Shown here: positions 24,166 to 35,918 of the stretch, piece after piece | Position numbering within the stretch: the first letter of the stretch is position 1 | Layout: every line of letters starts with the position of its first letter | Source: Forficula auricularia | Taxonomy: Eukaryota; Arthropoda; Insecta; Dermaptera; Forficulidae | Assembly: GCA_024734495.1 (NCBI GenBank) | Contig: JALMQS010000085.1 | Span: 19,767,636 to 19,831,635, forward strand | Reading direction: 5' to 3' | DNA length: 64,000 nucleotides | The notes under the pieces: model-generated | Databases searched by the model: none | Seen by the model: the letters and a program-made list of their open reading frames with translations, nothing else | Told to the model about the DNA's origin: nothing | Position numbers and translations under genes: made by a program

Positions 24166-26138
24166 CACTACTAGTGTGAAACTACAGAATCAAATACCAT
24201 ACTACAATCGGTCGTATTATTTTTACATCATTGAGCCATAAAAATCGACGTTTATAATATTTTCAAATTTTTAAAATTAAATTCTACGAAAAATATGCCA
24301 TAAAAACTATATTTTTTTTGAACACATATATATCAATTAACATAATTTAAAAAATAATAAAAATAAATAATTTAAAGAAATATTACTCATAATCAAATAA
24401 ATATATTACCTAGACCGCGATGGATTGTGTTTACCTGCTTAGTTTGTTATTAAAGTTTTATCTAAAAATTTCAGCTCTTTTTAAGAAATTGCAAAAAATT
24501 AAAAAGTATGCGAATTAAGAATATAGAATTCGAACTACTCATTAAAGATATAAGAAGATGCATTTTTAAAAAACATATTTTTTTGGATTTCGGTGAAATT
24601 CTGAAAAAACTTGTCTTATATTTTTTTGAAGAAAAAATATTTCTATTAACACACATAGGTTATTATCTATTTGTTGTGAAATGGAATAAAAATTATATAA
24701 TTTACGTGATGTGTGCAAGTCCCACCAGATTTTTCTCTTTATCTTGTGCTGGCAAAGAAGTTTATCGAGTTTAGGTCTATATTTCTGCTCAACACTATTA
24801 GATCAATATCATATCTATTATACTTCAATGTGTTAATAATTTTTAAATTATTCTTTGATAAGAATACAAAGATATACTATATCTATAAGTCAAGATTGAA
24901 TTTCGCATCTAAGAATGAAAATAATGAACTTAGAGGGATTAAGTTGGAGTCGAATGTATTTGTCGGAGCCGGGTCTCAAATAATTGAAGTTACCGAAAGA
25001 AAGTTCCAGTTTTACTTTTTTAGAAGAACCATTTAAAAATTTTATTTTAAAAAAAAGTGAATAAAATCTTTAGAAGATAATTGTATAAATTCATTTTAAT
25101 TACTTTCCTTTTCCTCGATTCTTATATAAGCAAAATCGAATTAATCCCCATTTCATCGGTATAAATAGGGAAAGGTTCGTTGGGGCTTCTGCTCATCCCT
25201 TTGACATAAGCTAAGCTCTCAGATTACTAATCGAAACTTGCGTGTGGGTTTAAAACGCCCTGATATAATTTTTGTGATGTGGTCGATGTGGCGAGAGACG
25301 GAGGGAGAAAGAAGAGACTGGCAAAAGAGGCTTTACCAAAACATGCACTCTCAACGCTTACTTAGAGAAAGAAGGATTCTTTTTAAGTTTTTTCTTAGTC
25401 ATTAACTTAATTATCTCAACAATTTGACGTATTCCTAATCTATCAAGATAATTTTTCTTAAGTCAAACTTTTCGACATTGCGGAGAAATTCATTTCAAGA
25501 AGGATTAGATAATGTACCTGAGATCTCTAGGCAACAAAGAACAGAAATTAATGGCAGTATGAGGAAAAGAAAAAGTAACATTTATATCATGTATAATTCA
25601 ATTGAAGAAAAGATGAATGAGAAGGAAGCTGGTTGACCAAAGAACAGCTCTCTTTTCCTGACCCGATTAGAGTGTGACCCTTAAAACCATTCGGCTTGCT
25701 ACTCTGGATGAAATTCAGAACAGAGCCAAAAACACAACTCGTTGATCCTAGGACTATTAGAAATAGGTATTTCCTTCTGGCTTTTATCTTTTTTCCCTGC
25801 ACTAAAACCTTTAAAATTTAAGACCTTGCTCCACAATCCACAAATACCTCTGTCTCGAATCTTACCTTTGAATGTTGCTATGAGCCGGCACTCATAAATT
25901 TAACCTTACCTATGACAGTTGTTTGTCAATATTAACAAAGGGTTCACCCCAAAATCCCAACATCGATAAGCCCGACAGCTAAAATTTCGACACTCTAAAA
26001 TCCCGAGGTTCCAAAATACCCCCATCTGAAAATCCAGACGTTATTTTATTATTTTATTAACCTTTTTAATATTTACAAAAATTGGTTGAATTTGAAACTA
26101 AATAAACACTTTATTTCTAAAAGTTTATAGTATATATA
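24166..26138. other. AT-rich intronic DNA
   Basis: Open frames of 88 and 107 codons at 24508-25036 are AT-rich, rich in Phe/Ile/Lys and without motifs. The part near 24945-24975 carries ggagtcg phrases like the 12450 fragment. The 25120-25380 stretch is more complex. No gene was recognised. Confidence 0.35.
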
Positions 26139-27369
26139 CCGGGTGAGTTTTTTTTATCTTGAGACAGTCTTATAACTCAAAAACAGTGCATTATATGGAA
26201 GAAAGTTTGAAATAAAAGTTTATTTAAATCAAGGGGGAAACTAAACTAAGCTATTGTTCGTCGCCATAGAACAGGCTTTCAAGGTTATTTCAAGGTCAAG
26301 TTCTGTTTTTTAAATGGAAGCCTATATTTTTCTTTAGGTCTACTTAATCTAAAAAAAACTGTGCAACTTTGATAAGAACTATTTTTTTATAAGACATCAG
26401 ATAAACAAAATATTAAATCAATCAGATCTCACCAAAAAGTCTTAATAATTATTTTTAACAATTATTCAACTTCATCATCAAATAATAATGATTAAATAAT
26501 TAATTATTAAATAAAGAATTTAATAATAATTAATAATTTAATAATTTTGCGCCACTGTTCTGTGACATTCCTGAGTGTATCGAAAGTCTTCTGGTTGAAT
26601 TCCAGTTACAATTTCGTTATTTTGGCCTGTTTCAGTTTCTTCGTAGCCTTTACATTTCCAGTTTTTTAACAGATTTACAAGACGATATAATGAAACTTGC
26701 GAGGGTGTCAGGAAAACGCTAGGCATCCATTACAATGGCAGCATCATAACACTTCTTCCACATTGACCATAAATTAAGACCATTTCAATTTTGTCCTCAA
26801 CAAAAAATGGTCCATTTTTATTATGGTAAACTATCTACTGGAATGACACGAGAAATAAACTTTTTTAAACTCAAGAATTTTAAATAGTGTTAAGTAGAAA
26901 ATAATCTCTTAAATCTGAGTATAACGAAGTTTTAATATCATTATAAACACTTATTTTCATTGTTGTGACTTTTCAAATTAATAATTATTTATTTAATAAT
27001 TAATTATCATCACTATCATTACTATTTGATAATCAAGTTGAATAATTGTTAAAAATAATTATTAAGATTTTTTTTGGGAGATCTGAATGATTTAATATTT
27101 TGTTTATATGATGTCTTATAAAAAAATAGTTCTTATGAAAGTTGTACAGTTTTTTTTTTTTAGATTAAGTAGACCTAAAAAAAATATAGGTTTCCATTTA
27201 AAAAACAGTACTTGACCTTAAAATACCCTTGAACCTTATTCTACGGCAACAAACAATAGAGTAGTTTAGTTTCCCCATTGATATAAATAAACTTTTTTTT
27301 GAAACTTTTTTTCCACAAAATGCACTGTTTTTGAGTTATAAGACTGTCTCAAGATAAAAACTCACCCGG
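26139..27369. mobile_element. foldback/TA-inserted element, copy 2 (about 1.2 kb)
   Basis: Both ends (CCGGGTGAG... and ...CTCACCCGG) are intact and flanked by TA inside a TATA-rich site. The arms repeat the AT-rich sequence of copy 1, and the core is in the same orientation as copy 1. No complete transposase. Confidence 0.8.
26538..26805 (-). pseudogene. transposase N-terminal remnant inside foldback copy 2
   Basis: The - strand reads EDKIEMVLIYGQCGR, then, after a shift, SLYRLVNLLKNWKCKGYEET. The IKMVLIYG-C-R pattern followed by a second helix pair resembles the DUF4817-type helix-turn-helix of arthropod transposases. The catalytic (DDE) domain is absent; only the core end survives between the arms. 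Confidence 0.5.
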
Positions 27370-28279
27370 TATATATATATTTAACATGATTAACCTAATC
27401 AACACAAAAAGTGCATAATCCCGACTAGAAACCACCAGTTTGGCAATACCAATTAAATCCCAGTTGGGAAATCCCTAATAAAACGCTGTTATAATAATTC
27501 CAATAGGTTTCCAGTTGGCCAATACCAATAGGAGCAATCCTAATATCCTATGAGAGCGATCGCTAAGAAAATAAATCGTGAAAACAGGTCATGATGACTA
27601 ATGAAAGAAAAATTTGCTTCGTAGTTATTTATTAATATCACACTTATTAAAAATACATAATTTAATATTACATATTATATAGGGGAGGTCATCCTGTTCC
27701 GGACACTTGAGGAAAATTTGAAATAAAAAAAACATCAAATATTTTAATATATTTTTTTCAAGTTTAATCAGCTCTCAATTATATACATAATCAACACAGA
27801 TATGTAAAAAGTCTCAAATATTAGATTAAATGTAATAGTTTGCGGGAGGAATAGGGGTAGTTGAGGATCAAGCCGGCGGAGGGGGAGAGGGGTAGAAAAG
27901 TGATATTCTTATGGGAACATTATTTCTAAGACTGTTTTATCTAATATTGTTAGTATAAAAAAAGAAAAGGGAAGTTATTTATGTGAATGTGTACAATTTT
28001 TTGAAATTTAAGTTTCTGATGGTCTTCAATGGTAACGGAGATAACATGAAACTTTAGACGAATGTCTGACGTGACTATATTTGGTGAATAAAACATTGAT
28101 ACATGTTTGTTCTGAAATTATAATGTACTTTTGCAACTTGATATTAATAATGTTCTTATAATTATAGAAGCCCTGAAGAAGTCGGCAAAGTCAACGAAAT
28201 GTGGGTTTATAAATAAAAAAACTCATACATAAAAACTTGTCCTTATTTCCTATTGTAAACTTTCAAATTAATACACATT
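27370..28279. other. AT-rich intronic DNA with a Penelope-like end
   Basis: Near 28168-28225 the + strand carries CTGAAGA, a short weak stem, CGAAAT and gtgggtttataaataaaa. This resembles the terminal motif seen at 47.6-47.8 kb. The rest is unassigned. Confidence 0.35.
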
Positions 28280-28461
28280 TTATGGATGGAAATGATAATA
28301 ATATATAATATGCTTGTTTTTTCCATCGGTATTTTTTCTTCGAATAACGCCATGACCGTCCCAATTGCGGGAACCATGTAAACCCAATTTCAAGGCATTC
28401 CTAATTTCTGGATCATCAACTGGACAAGTAGAGCTTTGGCTTAGTTTTTTTTTCATAGCAT
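28280..28461 (-). pseudogene. decayed multi-exon gene, last exon
   Basis: The acceptor ctcactgtttcag precedes a frame DAMKKKLSQSSTC, then DPEIRNALKLGLHGS, then NWDGHGVI, ending in TAA. The first codon is completed by the G that ends the exon at 28538, so splice phase agrees with its neighbour. I do not recognise the C-terminal family. The layout of this gene recalls arthropod multi-copy, DUF4806-type genes often found in transposons. Confidence 0.45.
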
Positions 28462-28537
28462 CTGAAACAGTGAGAAAAAATATTAGTTTCAAAAATTATA
28501 TACAATATAAATTATAAACTATAAGAAAATGACTCAC

Positions 28538-28622
28538 CTTGAATCTTCTTCTTCTTCACATGCCATGCCCGCTCCGGACTTTGGCTATCATCATAGCAAT
28601 CAATGCCTTATTTACCGCTCTT
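28538..28622 (-). pseudogene. decayed multi-exon gene, penultimate exon
   Basis: Lies between an acceptor (gtaattgttcag) and a consensus donor (G then GTGAGTC). The phase-compatible frame reads GIDCYDDSQSPERAWHVKK, but has a TAA five codons in, so it is broken or the true acceptor lies a few bases downstream. Confidence 0.4.
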
Positions 28623-28649
28623 CTGAACAATTACAGTGAAGAAAGACCA

Positions 28650-28850
28650 AACCTCACCTTGAATACACTAATAAAAGTTAAATGTCAAAAAACCCTTTTT
28701 AGTTTTGTCGACATTGGATTTTCTTGTCGTTACATATGTATTTTATTGCTACGTGACGACTAATGAACGCTCGTAAAATACGACCCATATTTTTTTTTAT
28801 TAACACTTTCCCTCTTGTTAATTTGTTGCAATAACTGGCATACCTGAAAA
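28650..28850 (-). pseudogene. possible DUF4806-like exon remnant
   Basis: After an acceptor-like ttattttcag, one - strand frame reads MGRILRAFISRHVAIKY before stops. The pattern resembles the start of DUF4806 domains as I recall them. It is weak evidence, kept because it lies in order with neighbouring exon-like segments. Confidence 0.25.
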
Positions 28851-29011
28851 TAATTGAGTATGTTGTTTTCTAGTCATTTTTAACCAATTCAAATCAAATT
28901 TTCTTATTCTGATCAAACCTAGTCATTCTAAATTAATTAAAAATTTAGCTATTTTTTTATTGATAAAAAATCTAGTGATTTTTTAATTAATAAATAGCTG
29001 AATAAATTCTT

Positions 29012-29225
29012 TTTTTTTATTTATTTATTTATTGTCACCAGGAACAAAGCCCATTTAGACAGCACATCAGTAAAGTGTTAGTAGAGCTAGTGAGGGAGCC
29101 GAGAGTTAGCCGGTAGAAATTTTTATATGCCAGCCAGGATCGAACCCCGGCCTTCCGCTCCAAAATTTTCATAATCGATGCCGAAGCGGGGCCAGCGCGT
29201 TAGCCGGCTCGGCTAACCCGACTCC
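29012..29225 (-). mobile_element. tRNA-derived SINE with perfect 14-bp target duplication
   Basis: On the - strand it starts GGGAGTCGGGTTAGCCGAG with an A-box-like TAGCCGAGCCGG and a B box GGTTCGATCC (complement at 29138-29147). It ends in an (AAAT)n tail at the 29012-29035 side. Flanks CTGAATAAATTCTT at 28998-29011 and 29226-29239 are identical. It interrupts an intron of the decayed - strand gene. Confidence 0.85.
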
Positions 29226-29559
29226 CTGAATAAATTCTTAACTAATAAGAATATTTCACCAAATAAAAAAATATTAGTCCTTTCTTTTTCTTTCTAAAAA
29301 AACTTTCAATTTTTTTTTATTAATTAAAAAATCAACTCATTCTCTTATACTAATAATCATGTTCAGACTTAATAAAAAAATCTAATCCTTTTGTTTAAAA
29401 ATTCTATTTTTTTCTTTTTAAAAAATCTAGTGATTTTTTAATTTATAAGGAAATAAAGAAAATGTCTATTATTTAAATTAATATGTAAAAAGGGTACAAA
29501 GACTTGCGATACTTGGAGTCAGAAAAAAGTTTCTCGATTAAATTCCACGAATATTTCAT

Positions 29560-29747
29560 CACTATCAATGAGTAGATTAAATTTAATTTCTTCTTCATTA
29601 TCCTTCATTTGCTCGTTTTTATCATTGGTGCATAAGCAATTTTTTTTTAATTTCAATTGCTAGCTTCTTGATTTCAACAGTATTAATGGCAATTTCTGAA
29701 TTCAAAGCAGCTATTTGTTTGCTGATAGTTAAGAATAAAGATTTGAG
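29560..29747 (-). pseudogene. decayed multi-exon gene, coiled-coil exon
   Basis: A polypyrimidine tract and tacatag acceptor precede NNLKSLFLTISKQIAAL, then NSEIAINTVEIKKLAIEI, a heptad-like segment. In the 9-A run that follows, the frame is one base off from a longer acidic reading (NDKNEQMKDNEEEIKF), which suggests a frameshift. Confidence 0.4.
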
Positions 29748-29829
29748 GTTATTATTCTATGTAAAAAAAAAGGATAAATTCATAGTTTTCTTAAATTATC
29801 TAAATATTTCTCATTAAAAAAATATAGTT

Positions 29830-30190
29830 TAAACTTGCCATTTACACGGTGGGTGAAGCGATATTCTATTACTTCTAATGATTCTTCATGACTATCCTTA
29901 TCTTTAACAACACCCTCAGTAATATTTTCTGCTAAGTTGCCTAGTTTTGTAGGACTAATGTTTCGTTTCGGTTGCTATCCTGATGGACGAAATGGGCTAA
30001 AAAAAATTTCCTTCGTAGTAATTTTATCCAAATTTGGTTTGATTTTCTTCTTTTTTGTATTTTTATCGTTAGTATTTTTTCTTTTTAGGGATTTTTTTGG
30101 TGATGATTACTACTGTCTGAATCCAATGAACGATTACTGCTGCATGATTGACTATTACTTTCATAACCATGAAGATCGCTCTTTAAAATA
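29830..30190 (-). pseudogene. decayed multi-exon gene, Ser/Lys-rich exon
   Basis: The - strand reads SDLHGYESNSQSCSSNRSL, a Ser/Asn-rich stretch, a Lys-rich patch, then ISPTKLGNLAENITEGV and YRFTHRVNGKFKLYFF across at least two frame changes and one stop. The low-complexity charged composition suits a linker of a nuclear or transposon-encoded protein. Function unknown. Confidence 0.4.
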
Positions 30191-30245
30191 ATGTCAAAAA
30201 TAAATAAATCATTTCTAATTTACAAAATAATAACCTATTTGCGGT

Positions 30246-30370
30246 GGAGACTTGTTAAAATTACAATTGATCTTGTTCAATTTCTGATTCAACTTTTTAT
30301 CATTACCACGTGATTTTATTTGTAATGTTTTCCTTTCTTTATTTGCTTGCTCAAATACTCAGAATAAAAC
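30246..30370 (-). pseudogene. decayed multi-exon gene, possible upstream exon
   Basis: An open - strand segment reads VFEQANKERKTLQIKS and KKLNQKLNKINCNFNKSPPQ with an acceptor-like tctgag before it and a GTTATT donor after it. Phase to the next segment could not be made to fit, in line with decay. A further fragment, MFEDLIDYTDKNGIERR, lies at about 30780-30850 on the same strand. Confidence 0.3.
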
Positions 30371-31199
30371 AAAATATTAATGTCTAAATAAATGAAAGAA
30401 ATAGCATTCCCGAATCAATTGAATCGTATACCGATCACAATGTTGGTGGAAATCATGGTGGAGATCATAGTACAGTACTATTACGCATATATATGTCCCC
30501 TTATTCTTCCATGTATATAATTATTTTCAAACCACTCTATTACGTCTCTTCCCTAGGTAAATGTTACTTCAGAACATCGAAGTCTTCTGGAATATTGTCA
30601 GGGAAAATGATTAAATGACTTAGGCCCTAAGATATATATATTCCTCATCGGTTTCATACCGAGATGCCAATCCAGTTTTTTGAATTTTTCTTCACACACA
30701 TTGCCCGAAATGAGAAAAAAACTATTATTTGTTCAGGAAATTCACTTCTCGTGGCATTTATTGCTGGTAATTCAGATCTCTTAAAATGGTAGATGGTCTG
30801 CGTTCAATGCCATTTTTGTCCGTATAATCTATTAAATCTTCAAACATACATTTATATATTTCTTGAAGACAATACTTTTTCCTTCAAAATATTTTTTTTT
30901 TTGGAACGAAGTGAACTTATGGGACGCCTCGGGGTGGTACCCTAGTCTGTGAAAAGTGTCCGTAACGTTAAATAAAAACAAGCGAGCCAATGCTCATGCG
31001 CGCGCATCCACTCAGCCACTCTGGGGGCGGGGCCTCTGGCTTGCGCTCTGGTCGGGAATCGATTGCTGATTCGATGTTGAATCTTTCGATTCAACAGGTA
31101 TTATTTCATTACCCTCCTCTACCTCTCTGCTTCTATTTATCGAAATAATCCTCTTTAAAAATTTTATTAATTTAATAGACAGAATAATAGAATTCAATA

Positions 31200-31620
31200 A
31201 AATGGCATCGAATTCAGAGACAGAACATTCAGAACATTTCGTTATTCAGCAACAAATAACAAAAGTGTGTGACTTACTTAATTAATAAATAAATGAAAAT
31301 GAAATGAAAATAAATAAAAGAATATTGCAATAATTCTACTAATTTGTTTATTGTATTTCCAGCTAATAGAAGAAAATAATCAATTAAAAAAATCTACTAA
31401 AGGTAAGCGTTATATATTAATCATGAGGTGTATGTGTAAAATCCCCATTGAATCCCTAATTGATTTCATAACTAATTCCTATAATTTATTTATTTATTTA
31501 ATTAATTGAATTTTATTATTTATTTATTCTATTTAAGGAAATAAAAATTAAAGAAGAAGAAAAAATTCGCTGGAATTTGATTTCCAACGAGGATTTGATG
31601 AATTATTATTAAAATATCTA
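31200..31620 (+). other. possible small spliced coiled-coil gene
   Basis: A 5' frame (MASNSETEHSEHFVIQQQI, from about 31202) ends at AAA|GTGTGT. A 40-nt mini-exon at about 31364-31403 lies between tatttccag and GTAAGCG and reads LIEENNQLKKSTK in phase. The next frame, EEEKIRWNLISNEDLM, ends in TAA. A GC-rich segment (gcgcgcgc, gggggcgggg) lies just upstream at 31000-31060 and could be a promoter. The starts of this gene and of the - strand fragments diverge. It may be a transposon gene, since GGAAC-GAAG motifs lie at 30902 and 32533. Confidence 0.25.
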
Positions 31621-33714
31621 AGATTATTTATTTATTTATTATTAGAGTATCTATTAGTTAGATATTTATATAATATACTGAGTAAAACATTGTATAAATT
31701 CATATACTGTTTTTCTCAAATTCAAAAATATTTCCAAACAAGTTTGTTCAAGTACCCACCTCTCCATCCCCTCCCTCGATTAGCACTCATGGATTCTAAT
31801 TTTAACATTTTTTTATTTTATTTTCTCTTGAAGGAAAGAAATACGAAAAAAAGCCGAGTACCAAAAAAGGTTATCGGGAGCGTGAAAAAAAAAAACAATG
31901 TACGGTATATAATTTATATACCGTATATTATATATATTATAATATTTTGCAGTGTAATTTTAAATACGACTGTAAAGTTAGTAGACATCAGACGAGAAAT
32001 TAATGATTTTATAATCAATTTCAGTATCGGAGAAAAATATAAAAAAAAAAACAAGTAGGCAATATCAACAAGAGTATCGACAAAGAATAAAGAAAAAAAT
32101 ACAAAAGATCCAAGGTATGGTATGAAAATTATATACATTTTTAATAAATTTATTATTACCATTAATAACTGTAATTAATTTTAGTACTTACTACTATCGA
32201 TGCTGTTTTCTCGAGATATTTGGCAAAAATCGAATCACAAATATATATATCTTATTTTAGTTACCATAAAGCTATAGTTTCTATGATAGAACATAATTAG
32301 GCTTAATTATTATTATTCATATAAATACCTGTTTCTTTTTGTATATTATTATTATTATATATTATATATTTTTATAAATCATTGTAAATAAAATAAAGGT
32401 GTTAAGATAATTTTATAAAGTAGTTTCTTTGCTTTTTATCGATAAAAAAATCATAATAAAAAATGTATACCCGAATAATTATTTTTCTTTATACCTAGAA
32501 TAGAACTTAAAATTAATATTTTTATAATAAGGAACTTCGTTCCTATCCGGTGTCCTACGACACAGATCGACTTTTTTTATATCACACTTTGTACAAGCAT
32601 ATCAGAACAAAAGAACACAAATGAAAAGAAAGAGAAAACCAAGTAGCAAAACTTAAATGTAACATTTTTGACATTTTTCTGAATAAAATTATATATCTTT
32701 TCATCCATTGAAGAATAAAGAAACAAAGAATAAAACATTGAAAAAAAATGAACTTAGAAAATTATAAATCACTATATATAATACTTATATTGGCCGCTTA
32801 GTTTGAAATCCAATTGAGTGTTTAATTTTGATTCAAACATATTTATATATAATCTGTTATAGGTTATAGGTGTTACTCTCTTGTTGAAGGATTTCAAAGT
32901 TTTCTTCCCTTATATCATGACCTGACTCTATTGCATGTTTTGTCATACCAGAGTTAAAGATTTCTTATTTCTATTCTTTCTCGCGTATTTATGTTGATAT
33001 ATCCTGCTACTGAGCTCAAGGGCGGATCCAGGGGGTGGGGGTGGAGGTGGCGATCCTCCCCATAGCGAGACTTCCAAATCGGCCCGGTCATATTCAAATT
33101 TTATAGAGACAAAATTTGCCACCAGTACATGCCACATTTGCAGCCAGGAGGCAGACGTATCGTCTGAGCACCAATCACAGAGCTAAATTTAAAAAAAAAA
33201 TAGAAAATTGATCCAGTAGTTCGATTTTTTCCAAAAAACAGCCCCCCCGATCACTTTTGAATATCTATCCCAAAAACTCGCACTTTTTTCGATTTTTTCC
33301 CGTTTTGACAATGAAGGAGCTCGTTTTCGACAATGACCACTCTGGCGCTTTTGAGAATTCGGATCATATCCTGTCCGGAAAATGCAGGATATCTATAAAT
33401 CTAAGAGTTTTATCCAAAAAGCGGTCTAACTAAACGTTCCAACAAAATTTGCTAGGGAATGAGATAGAAATCAAGTTTCTAGAATGAGTGGTTTTCATTT
33501 TATGAAGGAAAAACTTCGATTATTTGAAAAAATGGATCATTTCCTGTCATAAAAAAAGCATTGGCTGGGCAGTATACGCTGTACGCTATTTACACGAACA
33601 ATTTCGAGCCACTTTCGACCCCCCTGCAGCTCAGAACCCATAAGATACAGACCTGAAATTATAGACATCTAATTATGTAATTCATCTTGAAGAGAGTATC
33701 AAATTTCAATAATA
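31621..33714. other. AT-rich intronic DNA
   Basis: No gene was recognised. A single hAT-like end (GGGCGGATCCAGGGGG) occurs near 33020, and 33200-33620 carries units related to the 37.6-38.5 kb array. Confidence 0.4.
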
Positions 33715-35700
33715 TATTATTATTATTTTTTTAAGGGCCTCCACATCTCTCCTTATAGCCCTCCGTTCCTCCCACTCAGGATCCGGTTGAGTGGCTAAGG
33801 GTGTGGCCACAGCAGAACGGTGTGAAACCTTAGTATGCTGCGACCAAGAATGAAATAATAATAATAACAATAAAAAAGGGAATACCGCATATCGTCCAAA
33901 CAATAAAAATAAATAAATAAATACACTGAGAAGAATAAATAAACAAATAATCAAATAAATAAAACAAAAAATAATTAAAATATGTCACTGGATTTAAAGA
34001 AATTGTTGTTTAAAAATAAATAATTTAAAAAACATTTAAATAAATAAGTAGACAGGAAGTTGCCGTAGTCAATGAATAAAAAATAAATAGGCAGGAAACC
34101 GCCATGGAAAAATAAATAAATATTTGACTGGGAACATGGGCTACTGGGTAAAATATTAAATAAATAGATCAATGCTGAAAAAAGGGTTGGGTTGGGCCAT
34201 CTACCCAGAAGAAATCAATAAGGTGGTCATTATTATTAGCCGTCACGATACATCTGGCAATCGGCGATATCACTCCGGGTAGCTCCGAATAAAAACTCTC
34301 GAACCTTCTCAAACCAGGGCGAAGCACTCTGTAAAAGATATCCAGCCCTGGGATTGCCAGACTGCCGTGGAGGGCCCCCATGAAAAATCTGAGATCAAAA
34401 ATTTCCCTTCTACTATCAAGGGAAGAAAGTCCCAGTACCTCGCACGCTTGCGCGTATCCCGCCGGAACACGCTGGGGAAACCTCCACGCCATATGCCGGA
34501 CAAAGCGCTTCTGAACTGATTCAATCAAGTTGGTGGTACATGCCCTATTCCTATTCTAGACGACCGTGCAGCTTTCTAGATGATTTCTGACCAATGCCTT
34601 ATAGAGTAGAGTCATCGTATCAGGTGTGGAGAAATGTCGGCCGACCCATCTAACAATACCCAGAGTTCTTCTAGCTATACTAACTATATAGTCCACATGC
34701 TGTGAAAAACACAAGGGCGCGTTGAAAATAATTCCCAGGTCCTTAATAAGCGTCTGACGTTTAATCATGTCACTGTCCATATAATAGTCAAAATTTAGGA
34801 TGTTTGCATTTGACCTTCGAGAGAAAGTAGACAGTACTGTTTTACCCCTGTTGAGCGGAAAATGGTTCATCATTGACCAATTCCAGGCCCTATTAATATT
34901 ATTCTGCAAATTAATATGATATTCAGGACTCCTAATAGGCAAAAATAATTTTACGTCATCTGGATATAACAGAATAGGGAAAGTTATCTCTTTAACAAGA
35001 TCGTTAATAAATATTAGAAAGAAGAGTGGTCCAAGGATAGAGCCCTGAGGAACTCAAGATTTGATAGGGTAGGCATCAGACAAAGAGGATGCATACCTCA
35101 CTCGAAAGGTTCTCCCATCAAGATAAGAGGATACCCATCCCAAAAGAATATCAGAAAAACCCAGAGCAGACATCTTCCTGAGTAGGAGAAAGTGAGGAAC
35201 CTTATCAAAGGCCTTCTGAAAATCCAAGTAAACGACATCCACTTGGCCTCCTTTTTCAACCTCAGGTCCTGTTGTGTTCAAGAAAGACACCAAGTTGGTT
35301 ATTATAGATCTCCTCTTCATAAAGCCATAATACTTTTCAGATATTAAATTGCTAGCATGAGAGTAAATATGTTCATATACAACCATTTCAAACACCTTAG
35401 CAAAGGTATTCAGAATAGAAATGGGCCTGAAATTAGAAATATCATTTTCTCTCTCTCCCACTTCGGAATAGGAGTAATGACCGACACCTACCATGTCTCA
35501 GGAAAAGTAGCCGTTTGAAGACTTGTATTAAAAATAGCAGCAAGAATAAGGGGCCAGTAAACTGCCAATACCCTTTGCTATGAATATAGCTTAAATAGAT
35601 TCTGAGATAAGGACCTGAGAAAATTGCAAATTTTCCTACTCACTGACAGGTCATCAAAACCTATGGGCTACTTCCAATCATTCCAGCTTCATGAAATTTA
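33715..35700 (-). pseudogene. jockey/CR1-like LINE, 5'-truncated, reverse transcriptase with stops and frameshift
   Basis: Reverse-transcriptase motifs are in order on the - strand: NFRPISILN, then YLDFQKAFDKVPH, SYLDGR, VPQGSILGPL, then YPDD (34955-34966) where YADD is usual. It continues through the thumb and C-terminal region to QPFFQH. Damage includes a TGA just before VPQGS (35054-35056), a TAG at 34556-34558, a frameshift near 35450-35480 ahead of NFRP, and an upstream stop. A 3' untranslated part runs down to an (AAT)n-type tail at about 33715-33736. No endonuclease domain remains. The Pro in the catalytic box would by itself be expected to impair activity. Confidence 0.9.
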
Positions 35701-35819
35701 GAATGCTAGTGAGACACAAATAATGGAAAAATTCCAAAAATCCAGACTTTTCCTCTTTCAACCCATAAAATTGAGGGGTGAAGTTTGTAGTATAAAAGTG
35801 ATAAATTCTGAGCTGATTT

Positions 35820-35890
35820 GAATATAAATTACAATACTTTCCCCATGCTTCGCATTGGATAAAGTAAAAATAATAAACAATTTTTATTAT
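35820..35890. repeat. short dispersed repeat shared with 56.87 kb
   Basis: The phrases cccatgcttcgcattggat and aaagtaaaaataataa recur at 56865-56910 with few changes. Confidence 0.6.
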
Positions 35891-35918
35891 CTTTTAGTAT
35901 AGCACAAGAGCTTATTCG

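Noticed and set aside
24508..25036. Overlapping frames of 88 and 107 codons
   Set aside because: Phe/Ile/Lys-rich as expected from AT-rich random sequence. No motif and no conserved exon signals.
33706..33954. 82-codon - strand frame
   Set aside because: Lies in the LINE 3' untranslated region and AT-rich flank; no domain.
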